From the NCBI GenBank assembly GCA_021825585.1, contig JAKAGT010000002.1:248001-312000 (forward strand): 64,000 nucleotides of DNA, in the 5' to 3' direction. The stretch comes from Bacteroidota bacterium. Its GTDB lineage: Bacteria; Bacteroidota; Ignavibacteria; Kryptoniales; JAKASW01. The position numbers and the translations under genes are program-made. Shown in pieces: positions 52,682-61,595 of this stretch (its first letter is position 1; the number at the start of each line of letters is the position of its first letter). The notes below the pieces were generated by a model. The model was not told the origin of the DNA and made no database searches. It worked only from the letters and a program-made list of their open reading frames with translations.

Positions 52682-55600
52682 GTGCGACGGCCCTTCTTCT
52701 CAACTTGACTACGAAATACAGAATGATGAGCAAACCGCCGGCAATCGAGCCGAATATCGCAATGACCGCAGATGACCATAAGCTTGTCATATCGATTCCG
52801 TAAGAGACTGTGCTCTCCAGGATGACGAGCGCCTTGTGCTGGCCCGGTGGCAATACGATGCCGTAATGCTGCTCTTCCCGTGCAACAGAGAAGCTAATCT
52901 CGTGATCGTCGATGAAGACAGCGTATGGAGGCTTTCCGAATGACACGACGCAACGAGTCGGAGAATCGTAAGTGAACTCCACTCCCCGTTGAAATGTGCG
53001 CTGGTTGAGGATGTTGCAGGAGGCTGCCTCGATATGCGCCTCCATCATTCCACTCTGAAATGGATTCACGTCTGTTTTCACGATCTTGACGAGGTGTTCC
53101 CCCGCAGAGACGGCAAATGAACCGGGCCTGAACGGGTAAACGATTCTGTTGTCTACCGATATTTCCTTAATATCGTTACCGAACTTCAACGCGGTCGAAT
53201 AAGGAGCGTTCACCCTGTATCCACCCTCTACGACTTCAAAATCCGCCTGCGGTGTCATAGCGTAAGGAAATTCCGCAATATCCTGCGGCAACGCCGTTGC
53301 TTCAGAATAGATTGTCATTCGGGGTGCCGCTTGAGCCGCGGAGTTGACCATCAGATAACTTTCTATGCCGGTCGGAATCAGCGTCGGGAAGATACCGCCA
53401 TAGTTCGGCTGACGGAAGGAAAGAATGTTCAAATCGATCATGAGGTCGGAAGAGTCAGGTCCCAACAGGGTCCTGTAGGTCCTTCCTATTGCGAGGTACC
53501 TTCTAGGGTCGGTATTCCAACTCGCTTCCGGATCTTCCACTTGAAGTGCAAAGTCATACTTGCTCCGCAACCTGACGATCTGGTCGATATCGACTCCGAT
53601 CGACGCCCGCAGACCCGGATTCGTTTTCTGGTCAAGAACTGTCAGTATAATTTGCGCACCGGGTTTGCTTTCAAAAGCGTCGGTCGCCAACGACAGGAAA
53701 TGCGCGGTCAGGTTCGTAATGAGGGACACGCGGAAGTCTACAAAATCCTTCCAACTCTGCGGCGAGTTTTTAAAGTAATACTGGGAATTCTGTTGAAACA
53801 GATGAACGGGATCGAACCCGTATTTCTTTCGGAAGAGGATTCGCGCGCTTTTATCGAACGGCGTCAGGGCAGTAGGGTCGGCGGGCGCTCCCTCGCCGCC
53901 GAAATAGATTTCGGCAATGTCCGCTCCGTCCCAGTCATGCGATGTCAGGAATTTATGTGTCCAGTCCGAAGCCGCGTTCAGACAAGCCGTGTCGGTCAGG
54001 GCAACCGGATATCGCCAGTCTTCCCGAACATCCTCGCCCTTGTAGTTTTTCTCATGCCATTGCGGATGATCGTCATAGAATTTCTTACTGATCTGCGGCG
54101 GTTCGAGCCAGGCGTAGACCATAATCCCGTACGCGTGACAGAGTCTTATCAGTCTATCATAGTCGTATGTGTAGTTCTTATATTCGTGCCAGCCCGCAAC
54201 ATGGATCACACGGATTCCCTTGTCTGCCCATTCCTTCACAAGGGCCTCGATGCTGGTGTTTCTGTGAAGTCCGGGATCGAAATACATTTCCAGATTGTCC
54301 CGCCGCAGAGTCGGATACAGCTCCAGATAGGCTTTTATCCATTCAATCAAGTAAGGGAAACGAGTGTAACCACCGTCACTGACCGGGTCGAACCTGGCAC
54401 TTATGCAAATGAATCTCCCCTTACCGTATTTTCTTGCAATGGCTACAGGGGCGTCGTTCACATCGTTCCTGCAGATGATTTTGTCATCTTCGTTCACATC
54501 GATTCTGTGAACCGTCTCGAACGAGCTCCAGATCAACAGTTCTTCCGGAAAGAGCCTGTCTCTTACCTTCTCGACTCTCATGACATTCGGGCTGAACTTG
54601 ACGCCCAGGTCTTCGGCAACCGGATTCTTGGAGTCCGTAATCAGCCTTCCTCCGTCGGATACGAACTCCTGAAGGACTTCGTATAACGAGTCAGGCAGGT
54701 TTTGTGCACTGCTGTATGGCACGACGATGAGATTGTACTTGTTCAGCGAGCTGAGACTGTCAACCGAAAGAATGTCCGTAGGAATTCCAACGCTTCTCAG
54801 TGCCGTATAAAAAGATTCCTCGTCCGACTTCGCGCCTCCCGTCGCGGTCGAATCCCACAAAACGGCCGCTACGGCAGGCGTTACGGTCTCTTTCTTTGGG
54901 AACAGCCCGTTCCAGAAATTCCTCATGCTGATCCCGACTTTATCTAAAAAAGTCAACTCTTTCTCGTGGTATTCAATCGGCTCAGCCGCATAAATCCATC
55001 CGGGCTTGAGATCCAGGTTTCGGGAAACCACGGCGGTTATTCGATGCGGCGTAATATCTTTCTTGACCCGTTCGGTCTTCTGGTTTAAATAGACCTCTTT
55101 CAGGTACTGGTCCTCTATCGAGACCTTAACTGATCCTTTGCCGGTCACAATCGCCCTGTCGGGAAGCGTAACGGAGTTGTTTCCGTCACGAAGGTTGATG
55201 TAAGTATATCCGAGTGACTTGACACCTTCGACAATTTCCTTCAGCAAATCTATAGGCATAAACGGATGGAAAAATGCAGTCGCATAGCCGTCACGCACGT
55301 ATAGATTCGCCTTTGCCGCTTCCAGTATATCACGTACGGCTTGCTCTTCTTCCTGTCGGGAGCCGAGCGGGACATAGCCGAGATTCTCAGGAATGATCTT
55401 CTGGCCGTAGATATCGTGCCTGATGACATAAGGAAAGAACTGGCTGTAATTCAGATCGTTCAACATGATCCTCTGCTCAACGGCGGTCGAGAAGACCTTG
55501 GATATTGCGGCGTAATCCAATTCAGAAGCGCCGTAATGCGGAGTCTCCCACGCCACCGGGTATACACCGTTTCGCATGAGCTCCTCGACCCCGGTCTCGA

Positions 55601-56636
55601 GCTTCTGCTGGACATAAGCGGCGTTGTCGTTGGCTATAGGTTTGTTTGCAGCTCCGTCCCAGAACTCGTAATCATTATCCGTCACACCATGATACTGGTG
55701 TGTCACCCCGTGCATGACGATTGTAGCGCCATGCTCTTCCGCGTACCGGAGCGCATCCACCATGTCAGGCTTGTCGGAGAGCGAGATGCGGACGTTGTTC
55801 GACGGGTCGACGTAAAACGGGACCACTGCAATAAGGAATGGAACATGCTCGCCGTAGAGCAGGTCTGTTATCTTCCTGATGCTGTTTGGGTCTTCCGTAG
55901 GATCGACGTCCTCTATGCGAATAAGCGCGGCATGGAATTCCTTATGAGGTTGATTCAGAATCTCGTGCAGCTTCTCAGCGAAGAAGAGGTACCTGTCGGT
56001 TGGACCGACATAAGAAAAGGGAGAATCGCCAAACAGATAAAGATTTCCCGAATGAATGGCATACGGGGAAACGATATGATGAGGCGCTATGGCATCAGCC
56101 AGAACCTGTACTTTGCTTCGGTTGGTAATCGAAAGTATAGTCAGGTACTCATCGCCCTTCGTGAACCTGACATTCTTGTCCAGCGCGAGAACGGCATCAT
56201 AGCCGGCGGTGGAGTCGTACCCTTCCGGCACGAACCCATACTTCTGTTCGAGGTTGTGCCTGGCGTTCAATGCGATGATGCCGGTGTTAAGCCAGACGAG
56301 TGTCCCCTTGAAATCGTACGCGTCATCTAGAAACCGTGCAGGCGGCTGACAGCTATTCGTAAAGCCGGTGAAGAAGATATAGTCATATTTACTGCATTCG
56401 CCTGCCCTGTAGTTATCCGCGGCTATCAGCGTCTTTTGCAGGTCGAAATGGCCGAGGAGTTCGTCCAACTGGAGTGCATCGCCTTTTGCAGGATTGAGCT
56501 CGCTGTCGGTCCCTTCATAGACGATCAGCACACGGGTGCCCTGCCCCTGCGCCGCGGCATTAGGGCCGGCGAGTACCTCACCGGCAGTTAGCACGGATAT
56601 CACCAACAACAATTTTCTTATCATCGTAATGGCCAT
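52674..56636 (-). CDS. Giant exported polysaccharide-modifying protein: DUF2334 deacetylase-like, Rossmann/GATase-like and TIM-barrel hydrolase-like domains
   Basis: 1320 residues. Residues 1-30 are a signal peptide. Residues ~235-485 form a polysaccharide-deacetylase-like (DUF2334) domain: RIEDVDP with Asp243/Asp245, MHGVTH with His309 and His313, and His457 in FFHPF are candidate metal ligands. Residues ~585-775 look like a Rossmann/GATase-type domain (VVPYSSAQNLPDSLYEVL, FVSDGGRLI). Residues ~790-1090 resemble a TIM-barrel glycoside-hydrolase-like domain (IRVIHVAGWHEY, YAWLEPPQ). A beta-sandwich follows, then a C-terminal helix (VIAIFGSIAGGLLIILYFVV) and basic tail. It overlaps the GT2 synthase start. 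PgaB and PelA combine similar activities in other orders. Catalysis is inferred, not shown. Confidence 0.78.
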   Translation of the reverse strand: MAITMIRKLLLVISVLTAGEVLAGPNAAAQGQGTRVLIVYEGTDSELNPAKGDALQLDELLGHFDLQKTLIAADNYRAGECSKYDYIFFTGFTNSCQPPARFLDDAYDFKGTLVWLNTGIIALNARHNLEQKYGFVPEGYDSTAGYDAVLALDKNVRFTKGDEYLTILSITNRSKVQVLADAIAPHHIVSPYAIHSGNLYLFGDSPFSYVGPTDRYLFFAEKLHEILNQPHKEFHAALIRIEDVDPTEDPNSIRKITDLLYGEHVPFLIAVVPFYVDPSNNVRISLSDKPDMVDALRYAEEHGATIVMHGVTHQYHGVTDNDYEFWDGAANKPIANDNAAYVQQKLETGVEELMRNGVYPVAWETPHYGASELDYAAISKVFSTAVEQRIMLNDLNYSQFFPYVIRHDIYGQKIIPENLGYVPLGSRQEEEQAVRDILEAAKANLYVRDGYATAFFHPFMPIDLLKEIVEGVKSLGYTYINLRDGNNSVTLPDRAIVTGKGSVKVSIEDQYLKEVYLNQKTERVKKDITPHRITAVVSRNLDLKPGWIYAAEPIEYHEKELTFLDKVGISMRNFWNGLFPKKETVTPAVAAVLWDSTATGGAKSDEESFYTALRSVGIPTDILSVDSLSSLNKYNLIVVPYSSAQNLPDSLYEVLQEFVSDGGRLITDSKNPVAEDLGVKFSPNVMRVEKVRDRLFPEELLIWSSFETVHRIDVNEDDKIICRNDVNDAPVAIARKYGKGRFICISARFDPVSDGGYTRFPYLIEWIKAYLELYPTLRRDNLEMYFDPGLHRNTSIEALVKEWADKGIRVIHVAGWHEYKNYTYDYDRLIRLCHAYGIMVYAWLEPPQISKKFYDDHPQWHEKNYKGEDVREDWRYPVALTDTACLNAASDWTHKFLTSHDWDGADIAEIYFGGEGAPADPTALTPFDKSARILFRKKYGFDPVHLFQQNSQYYFKNSPQSWKDFVDFRVSLITNLTAHFLSLATDAFESKPGAQIILTVLDQKTNPGLRASIGVDIDQIVRLRSKYDFALQVEDPEASWNTDPRRYLAIGRTYRTLLGPDSSDLMIDLNILSFRQPNYGGIFPTLIPTGIESYLMVNSAAQAAPRMTIYSEATALPQDIAEFPYAMTPQADFEVVEGGYRVNAPYSTALKFGNDIKEISVDNRIVYPFRPGSFAVSAGEHLVKIVKTDVNPFQSGMMEAHIEAASCNILNQRTFQRGVEFTYDSPTRCVVSFGKPPYAVFIDDHEISFSVAREEQHYGIVLPPGQHKALVILESTVSYGIDMTSLWSSAVIAIFGSIAGGLLIILYFVVKLRRRAVAHV

Positions 56637-56653
56637 GTTAAGTAGTTAATCTA

Positions 56654-57067
56654 TTAATTGAAGTGAGAAGAGCGTTCCGGGAAAGTGTAGCCGGACCCGT
56701 GATGCAGGATCATTTGCCAGCGGGCGCCTTTCTGTTCAAACACGTTGGAAGCGACAACCTTGAATTTCTGTGTGCCCTCTGTACTGACTGAAGTTATCTC
56801 TTCGATCAGAGATACTAATGCAATTGTATTGACGATATCTATCTGGACATTGTGGAGTTCAAACTTCATCATAGTGGGGTTGGAGAAGATTCCCTCCCAG
56901 CTCTGCCTGACTTCGCTCCACCCAATCAGCGTCTTCCAGCCGGGATGCGTGCAGCGCACGTAATCACCATTCGACCAGACTTCCTGCATCGAGCTGATGT
57001 CATAATCCTCAAAAGCCCTGTAAAAAGACCGATTTGCCCGCAATACCTCCTCCCGATCGCTTTCCAT
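56654..57067 (-). CDS. SnoaL/NTF2-like domain protein
   Basis: A 137-residue single-domain protein with the NTF2-like cone fold pattern: N-terminal helix (LRANRSFYRAFEDYDISSM), then VWSNGDYVRCTHPGW and GWSEVRQSWEGIF, and a final strand WQMILHHGSGY. Such proteins can be small enzymes or binding domains, often annotated as nuclear transport factor 2 family; specificity is unknown. It starts seven bases after the PhoH stop and ends 18 bases before the 1320-residue gene, so it may be transcribed with either. Confidence 0.8.
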   Translation of the reverse strand: MESDREEVLRANRSFYRAFEDYDISSMQEVWSNGDYVRCTHPGWKTLIGWSEVRQSWEGIFSNPTMMKFELHNVQIDIVNTIALVSLIEEITSVSTEGTQKFKVVASNVFEQKGARWQMILHHGSGYTFPERSSHFN

Positions 57068-57073
57068 ACAATC

Positions 57074-58042
57074 TTATCCTTTACCGTCCCAATTGTTATA
57101 CTTCTCGTATGCATCGATGATGTCTTTTACAAGCTTGTGTCTGACGACATCGGTCTTTTCCAAATAGATGAAGCTGACACCGTCTACGCCATTAAGGACT
57201 TTTTGAATTTCCACCAGCCCGCTCAGACTCTTCTGCGGGAGATCTATCTGAGTTATGTCTCCCGTTATGATTGCTTTCGAGTTAACGCCGAGCCGTGTTA
57301 AGAACATTTTCATTTGCATCGCCGATGCATTCTGTGCCTCATCGAGGATTACAAAAGAATTGCTGAGAGTCCGGCCTCTCATGTATGCGAGCGGTGCAAT
57401 CTCTATCATGTTCTTTTCGACATAGAGTTTGAGCTTGTCCTGGGGAAGCATGTCATCGAGTGCATCATAAAGAGGGCGAAGGTAGGGTATAACCTTTTCC
57501 TTCAAATCGCCGGGCAAGAAGCCGAGGCTCTCACCGGCTTCTACTGCCGGACGCGTAAGCACGATCTTCTGAACTTCCCGGTTTCTGAGAGCTGCAACTG
57601 CCATCGCAACAGCAAGGTACGTTTTTCCCGTTCCGGCGGGGCCGACGGCAAAGACAACGTCATTCTTTTCGACAGCTCTGACGAATTGGTGCTGCCCCGG
57701 TGTCTTAGGTTTTATAAGATCGTTCTTCGCGGAAAGCACGACCACGTCTTTTGAATCCGGGGCACCCGACTTGGAGCTTTCACCAGAGACTAACTCGACT
57801 ACGGTAAGCACGTCATCGGTGTTCAACACTCCGGTCTTATCCAGGACGTACATCAGCTCCTTGAATACCTTCTCGACCCGCCTGGTCTCCTCCTCTTCCC
57901 CCTTGATGAGAATGCTGTCGCCGCGGACGACAATATTTGCATCAAACCTGTCTGAGATAATTTGGAGGTTTGAATCGTTGAGACCGAGCAGTGAGAGAGC
58001 ATCGACGCCGGATATTCTTATGCGCTTTTCTACAACTTCCAT
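57074..58042 (-). CDS. PhoH-like ATPase (YbeZ type)
   Basis: A 322-residue cytoplasmic ATPase linked to RNA metabolism and ribosome maturation in relatives. An N-terminal KH-like segment (residues ~1-75) precedes the P-loop domain: Walker A GPAGTGKTYLAVAMAV, LTRPAVEAGESLGFLPGD, Walker B FVILDEAQN and TGDITQIDLP. ybeY, its usual neighbour, is not adjacent. A strong minus-strand terminator lies just upstream, so it has its own promoter. No clear ribosome-binding site is seen. Confidence 0.93.
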   Translation of the reverse strand: MEVVEKRIRISGVDALSLLGLNDSNLQIISDRFDANIVVRGDSILIKGEEEETRRVEKVFKELMYVLDKTGVLNTDDVLTVVELVSGESSKSGAPDSKDVVVLSAKNDLIKPKTPGQHQFVRAVEKNDVVFAVGPAGTGKTYLAVAMAVAALRNREVQKIVLTRPAVEAGESLGFLPGDLKEKVIPYLRPLYDALDDMLPQDKLKLYVEKNMIEIAPLAYMRGRTLSNSFVILDEAQNASAMQMKMFLTRLGVNSKAIITGDITQIDLPQKSLSGLVEIQKVLNGVDGVSFIYLEKTDVVRHKLVKDIIDAYEKYNNWDGKG

Positions 58043-58069
58043 GCTCTCAGGGAGGAATTTCGTTGGGGG

Positions 58070-58118
58070 GAAAACAAAAAGCGCTCCTTCCCGATTAAAA
58101 CAGAGTTAGGAGCGCTTT
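58070..58118 (-). terminator. Intrinsic terminator after the LysM gene
   Basis: AAAGCGCTCCT (58078-58088) and AGGAGCGCTTT (58108-58118) are perfect 11-bp inverted repeats. On the minus strand the stem is followed by TTTTTGTTTTCC. It ends the Lpp-like/LysM transcript 31 bases after the LysM gene stop. Confidence 0.85.
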
Positions 58119-58148
58119 CAAAAACTGACAGACTCTTCGTGTAGATCC

Positions 58149-58934
58149 TTACTTAGAAGGCTTAACTGTACCGGACGCAGCTGCACCCTGGCCCATCATG
58201 CGCGCCTTCCTTGCATAATAAGCTCTCGCTGCCGCCTTCTCTTCCCGATTAAGAGGTGCGTTCTCCGGTATCTTCAAAACTTCCTTCGGAAAGATTAAAT
58301 CAGGATTCTTGATCTTGTCGCGATTTGCAACGTAGATCTTCGGCCATCTCCATGGATTGTCATAAATGGTCTTCTTCTTTGCGATGTTCCAGAGACAATC
58401 CCTATTTCTAGCCCAAGTACCTACGGTATACGTCATAGCCGATGAACACTTGGCAATTCTAGCCTTGAGCTGTGCATAATTGTTTTCCAGCGACTGCACC
58501 CTGTCATAAAATTCTGCCGCAAGGGCAAGCCTGCTCGCCTTGACGGAATCTATCTGCGGGCCAAGTGCTTCGACATCAGCACGGTGCGCACACAGATCCT
58601 GATCCGACATCTTCATATAATTGTCGACTTCATCGGACAAAGTCTTAAGTGTCTGATCAAATGCCTGCATACCGGCTTCGGTCGTCTGAAGCATATTCAG
58701 ATAATTCTGCATTTCGGACTGATATTGCTGATCGAGACTGGCCAACTCGCTCTTCAGATTTGCAATATCCGTGTTGAGTTGATTCAAGACGTTCTTCAAT
58801 GAATCGCGCTGAGCAGTATACATCGTAATCTGCTGCTGCCATTCATCGTATTTCATCTTTTCCTCTTGTGCAGAAGCCACAGAGGAAACCGCGAATACCA
58901 TCGCGATCACTAGCAGTAGGGATAACTTCTTCAT
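58149..58934 (-). CDS. Exported coiled-coil protein with LysM domain
   Basis: A 261-residue periplasmic protein. The signal peptide (LLLVIAMVFAVSSVASAQ) is followed by about 120 residues of heptad-rich coiled coil (residues ~30-165), then a LysM-like peptidoglycan-binding domain: YTVGTWARNRDCLWNIAKK ... NPWRWPKIYVANRDKIKNPD ... VLKIP. The C-terminus is Ala/Lys-rich. The extra residues inside the LysM domain (TIYDNPWRW) match the variant seen in FCB-group envelope proteins. It is co-transcribed with the small Lpp-like lipoprotein 13 bases upstream and should help tie the envelope to the cell wall. Confidence 0.88.
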   Translation of the reverse strand: MKKLSLLLVIAMVFAVSSVASAQEEKMKYDEWQQQITMYTAQRDSLKNVLNQLNTDIANLKSELASLDQQYQSEMQNYLNMLQTTEAGMQAFDQTLKTLSDEVDNYMKMSDQDLCAHRADVEALGPQIDSVKASRLALAAEFYDRVQSLENNYAQLKARIAKCSSAMTYTVGTWARNRDCLWNIAKKKTIYDNPWRWPKIYVANRDKIKNPDLIFPKEVLKIPENAPLNREEKAAARAYYARKARMMGQGAAASGTVKPSK

Positions 58935-58947
58935 CTATGGCTCCTTC

Positions 58948-59229
58948 TCAGTTTGAAGTAGGACTGGCTTGGTTGTTTTCCTGCAATTTCTGCTGCAAGA
59001 ACTGCTCATTACTCTTCAACTTATTGATTTGATCTTTCTTTTCTGCAACTTGCTTCTGCAGATCAGCCTTCTGTTGTTCGGCTGTCTTGATTTGTTGCTG
59101 GAGTGTTGCTACTTCGTTCTTTAGGTCAGCTAACTGCTGCATCTGACTTTTATTCGCATACTTAGTACATCCAGCAAGCAAGATTGACGCAACTATGAGG
59201 CTCAGGATTGCACCCGGCAATTTTCTCAT
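58948..59229 (-). CDS. Small coiled-coil lipoprotein (Lpp/OmpH-like in size)
   Basis: A 93-residue lipoprotein. The signal peptide ends in LLAGC (lipidated Cys21). The rest is one uninterrupted Gln/Lys/Glu-rich coiled coil (LADLKNEVATLQQQIKTAEQ and onward) to residue ~85. It resembles Braun-type lipoproteins in form but has no clear C-terminal Lys for peptidoglycan linkage. An AAAGGAGG ribosome-binding site and strong promoter precede it, suggesting abundant expression. It is followed by the LysM protein. Confidence 0.85.
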   Translation of the reverse strand: MRKLPGAILSLIVASILLAGCTKYANKSQMQQLADLKNEVATLQQQIKTAEQQKADLQKQVAEKKDQINKLKSNEQFLQQKLQENNQASPTSN

Positions 59230-59262
59230 TTTCTACCTCCTTTGCATATTTTCATCGGTTTA

Positions 59263-59291
59263 AGTTTAATGGAATCCGGCGTTTTTGTCAA
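59263..59291 (-). promoter_or_regulatory. Promoter of the Lpp-like/LysM operon
   Basis: On the minus strand TTGACA (59291-59286) and TAAACT (59268-59263) are separated by exactly 17 bases, about 34 bases before the lipoprotein start. It is a strong match to the housekeeping consensus. Confidence 0.75.
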
Positions 59292-59387
59292 GCATTTGCC
59301 ATTAAAATTGTCTTAAAATTTTTTCACTTACGGTACGAATTCATCCTCCCATTTAGTAAATTTCATTCCTAAAACAGGAGAAGTGAA

Positions 59388-60602
59388 TTGTCAAAAGTAA
59401 AAAAGGTGGTGCTCGCCTATTCTGGCGGATTGGACACCTCAATTATCATTCCATACCTTAAAGAGACTTATGATTGCCAGGTTATAGCTTTTGCCGCTAA
59501 CATCGGACAAGGAAATGATGAGCTTGCCGGATTGGCACAAAAAGCGAAAAAGACCGGCGCCGATAAATTTTACCTGCTGGACCTCAGAAAAGAATTTGTT
59601 GAAGGTTTTCTGTTCAAAATCATAAAGGCCAATGCCGTATATGAGAGAAAATATCTTCTCGGTACATCCATCGCGAGACCGCTGATTGCAAAATATCAGG
59701 CTAAGATCGCAAAAGATGAAGGCGCGGACTCAGTTGCACATGGCTGCACCGGAAAGGGAAACGATCAGGTCAGGTTTGAGCTCACGTACAAAGTCTTTGC
59801 CCCGAATTTGAATGTCATAGCTCCGTGGAGAGAATGGACAATCCGCTCTCGCGAGGATGCAATCAGGTATGCCGAAGAACACAATGTTCCAATTAAGGCG
59901 ACACTGAAGAAGATTTACAGCAGGGACGGAAACCTGTGGCACTTGAGTCACGAGGGAGGCGACCTCGAAGATCCATGGAACGAGCCGAAGGCGGACATGT
60001 TCATTAGAACGAAATCTCCCGAAAGCGCCCCAAACAGACCGACTTATGTGGAGATTGAATTTCAAAAAGGAATCCCCGTGGCCTTGAATGGCAAGAAGAT
60101 GGATGGCCTCAGGCTTCTGGAAAGGCTCAACGAAATTGGGGCGTCAAACGCAATTGGAAGGACTGACCTTGTCGAGAACAGGCTCGTCGGGATGAAATCC
60201 AGAGGTGTGTATGAAACGCCGGGCGGTGAGATTCTATATGCTGCTCATAACGAGCTTGAACAAATTGTGCTGGACAAGGACACGCTTCATTATAAGGACA
60301 TCGTCGCCCAAAGATATGCGGAGCTGGTTTACAATGGCCAATGGTATACGCCGCTGCGCGAAGCGATTGATGCGTTTATGGACACTACCCAGCGCTACGT
60401 TACCGGAACCGTGCGCCTCAAGCTATACAAGGGCAATGTAATTTCCGCCGGCAGGAAGAGTCCTCACTCGCTTTATCAGGAGAAGCTGGCCACTTTCTCG
60501 CAGGACGAAGTGTACGATCAGCGAAAAGCCGAGGGGTTCATAGATCTCTTTGGTCTTTCAATGAAAGTAAATTCTGAGGTTCATGGAAAGCCAAAAGAAT
60601 GA
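59388..60602 (+). CDS. argG: Argininosuccinate synthase
   Basis: Joins citrulline and aspartate with ATP in arginine biosynthesis. It has 404 residues. [18 protein letters not shown] is the PP-loop, and [14 protein letters not shown] and the later [12 protein letters not shown] segment are typical. It begins at TTG 59388, supported by ACAGGAG seven bases before and by family alignment of [13 protein letters not shown]. The stop overlaps the next ATG as ATGA. argH follows after one inserted gene. Confidence 0.97.
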   Translation: MSKVKKVVLAYSGGLDTSIIIPYLKETYDCQVIAFAANIGQGNDELAGLAQKAKKTGADKFYLLDLRKEFVEGFLFKIIKANAVYERKYLLGTSIARPLIAKYQAKIAKDEGADSVAHGCTGKGNDQVRFELTYKVFAPNLNVIAPWREWTIRSREDAIRYAEEHNVPIKATLKKIYSRDGNLWHLSHEGGDLEDPWNEPKADMFIRTKSPESAPNRPTYVEIEFQKGIPVALNGKKMDGLRLLERLNEIGASNAIGRTDLVENRLVGMKSRGVYETPGGEILYAAHNELEQIVLDKDTLHYKDIVAQRYAELVYNGQWYTPLREAIDAFMDTTQRYVTGTVRLKLYKGNVISAGRKSPHSLYQEKLATFSQDEVYDQRKAEGFIDLFGLSMKVNSEVHGKPKE

Positions 60603-61588
60603 ATTTCGAAATCCGTGAGATAGGTCTCCCGGGAGCGCAAGAAAAGGCCGCGCGCGGGAAGGAGTTTCATCTATTCTATTCCACGTATCTCGGTGGTTTC
60701 ACACGTGATCGTCTATTGATGAACGTCCCGATAGACGATCATATATTTCACCGGGGCGATGGAGTGTTCGACGATGCGCTATGCATCGGAGAAAATTACT
60801 ATCTGCTGAACGAGCACATAGACCGCTTCTTCTTCTCGGCGAAAGCCATCAGGCTGACAATACCTTTTTCGAAAATCGAGTTCAAACGGCTTCTGACAAG
60901 ACTCGGGATTCTTTCGGGCCAGAAGGATTTCCTGGCGAGATTCTTTCTCTCCAGGGGACACGGCAGCATGAGCGTTTTCCCCCACGAAGTCAATTCGCCG
61001 AACCTTTACGTCCTCATCGATACAATACCTCCGTTACCGGACCGTTACTATAAAGTCGGGATGACTGCCGTCACCAGCCCTTCGCCGCTGCGTCCACCTG
61101 TATCCCCGCAAGTGAAGACGGTAGATTACCTTTCCAACGCCCTTATGGAACTCTCGGCCCGCAGCAGCGGCGCCGATGCCGCAATAGGCGTCGACTCCAA
61201 TGGCAACATCACAGAGGGTTCGAATAAGAACGTTGCAATCGTCGACAAAGACGGCGTTTTTCGATTCCCTTCGCTGGATAAAATCCTGCGCGGGACCACT
61301 CTCATGCGGGGAGTTGAACATGTGAAGGCGCTTGAGAAGAAAAAACTCGTCACCGGCGTACAAAGCGGAGATATTCCGGTCACTGAAGCGTATAATGCGA
61401 GGGAGATACTTCTTTTCAGCACTTCCCTCTTCGTCGCTCCTGTAGTTAAATATGACGGACAAGCTGTAGGCGACGGAAAGCCGGGAGTCATCTGGGAAAG
61501 CCTTTACCGGTTCTTCGAAAAGGATGTTAAACCAACCAGGAAGTCTTCTGTTCGTAGAGACAGAGGAGTCCTGACACCGCTGAGGTAA
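60599..61588 (+). CDS. Fold-type IV aminotransferase (branched-chain/D-amino-acid aminotransferase family)
   Basis: A 329-residue PLP enzyme. The catalytic lysine is Lys173 in [12 protein letters not shown]; Glu206 in ITEGSNKNV contacts the cofactor. The N-terminal [12 protein letters not shown] is the family entry motif. Branched-chain aminotransferase, D-amino-acid transaminase and aminodeoxychorismate lyase share this fold, and the sequence does not decide between them by eye. It could supply the ilvE activity missing from the branched-chain operon. It is inserted between argG (four-base overlap) and argH (seven-base gap), an unusual place. Confidence 0.85.
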   Translation: MNFEIREIGLPGAQEKAARGKEFHLFYSTYLGGFTRDRLLMNVPIDDHIFHRGDGVFDDALCIGENYYLLNEHIDRFFFSAKAIRLTIPFSKIEFKRLLTRLGILSGQKDFLARFFLSRGHGSMSVFPHEVNSPNLYVLIDTIPPLPDRYYKVGMTAVTSPSPLRPPVSPQVKTVDYLSNALMELSARSSGADAAIGVDSNGNITEGSNKNVAIVDKDGVFRFPSLDKILRGTTLMRGVEHVKALEKKKLVTGVQSGDIPVTEAYNAREILLFSTSLFVAPVVKYDGQAVGDGKPGVIWESLYRFFEKDVKPTRKSSVRRDRGVLTPLR

Positions 61589-61595
61589 TTCAAGC

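Noticed and set aside
53331-54686. A 451-codon plus-strand open frame
   Set aside because: It lies wholly antisense to the 1320-residue exported protein, has no ribosome-binding site or recognisable domain, and mirrors its codon pattern.
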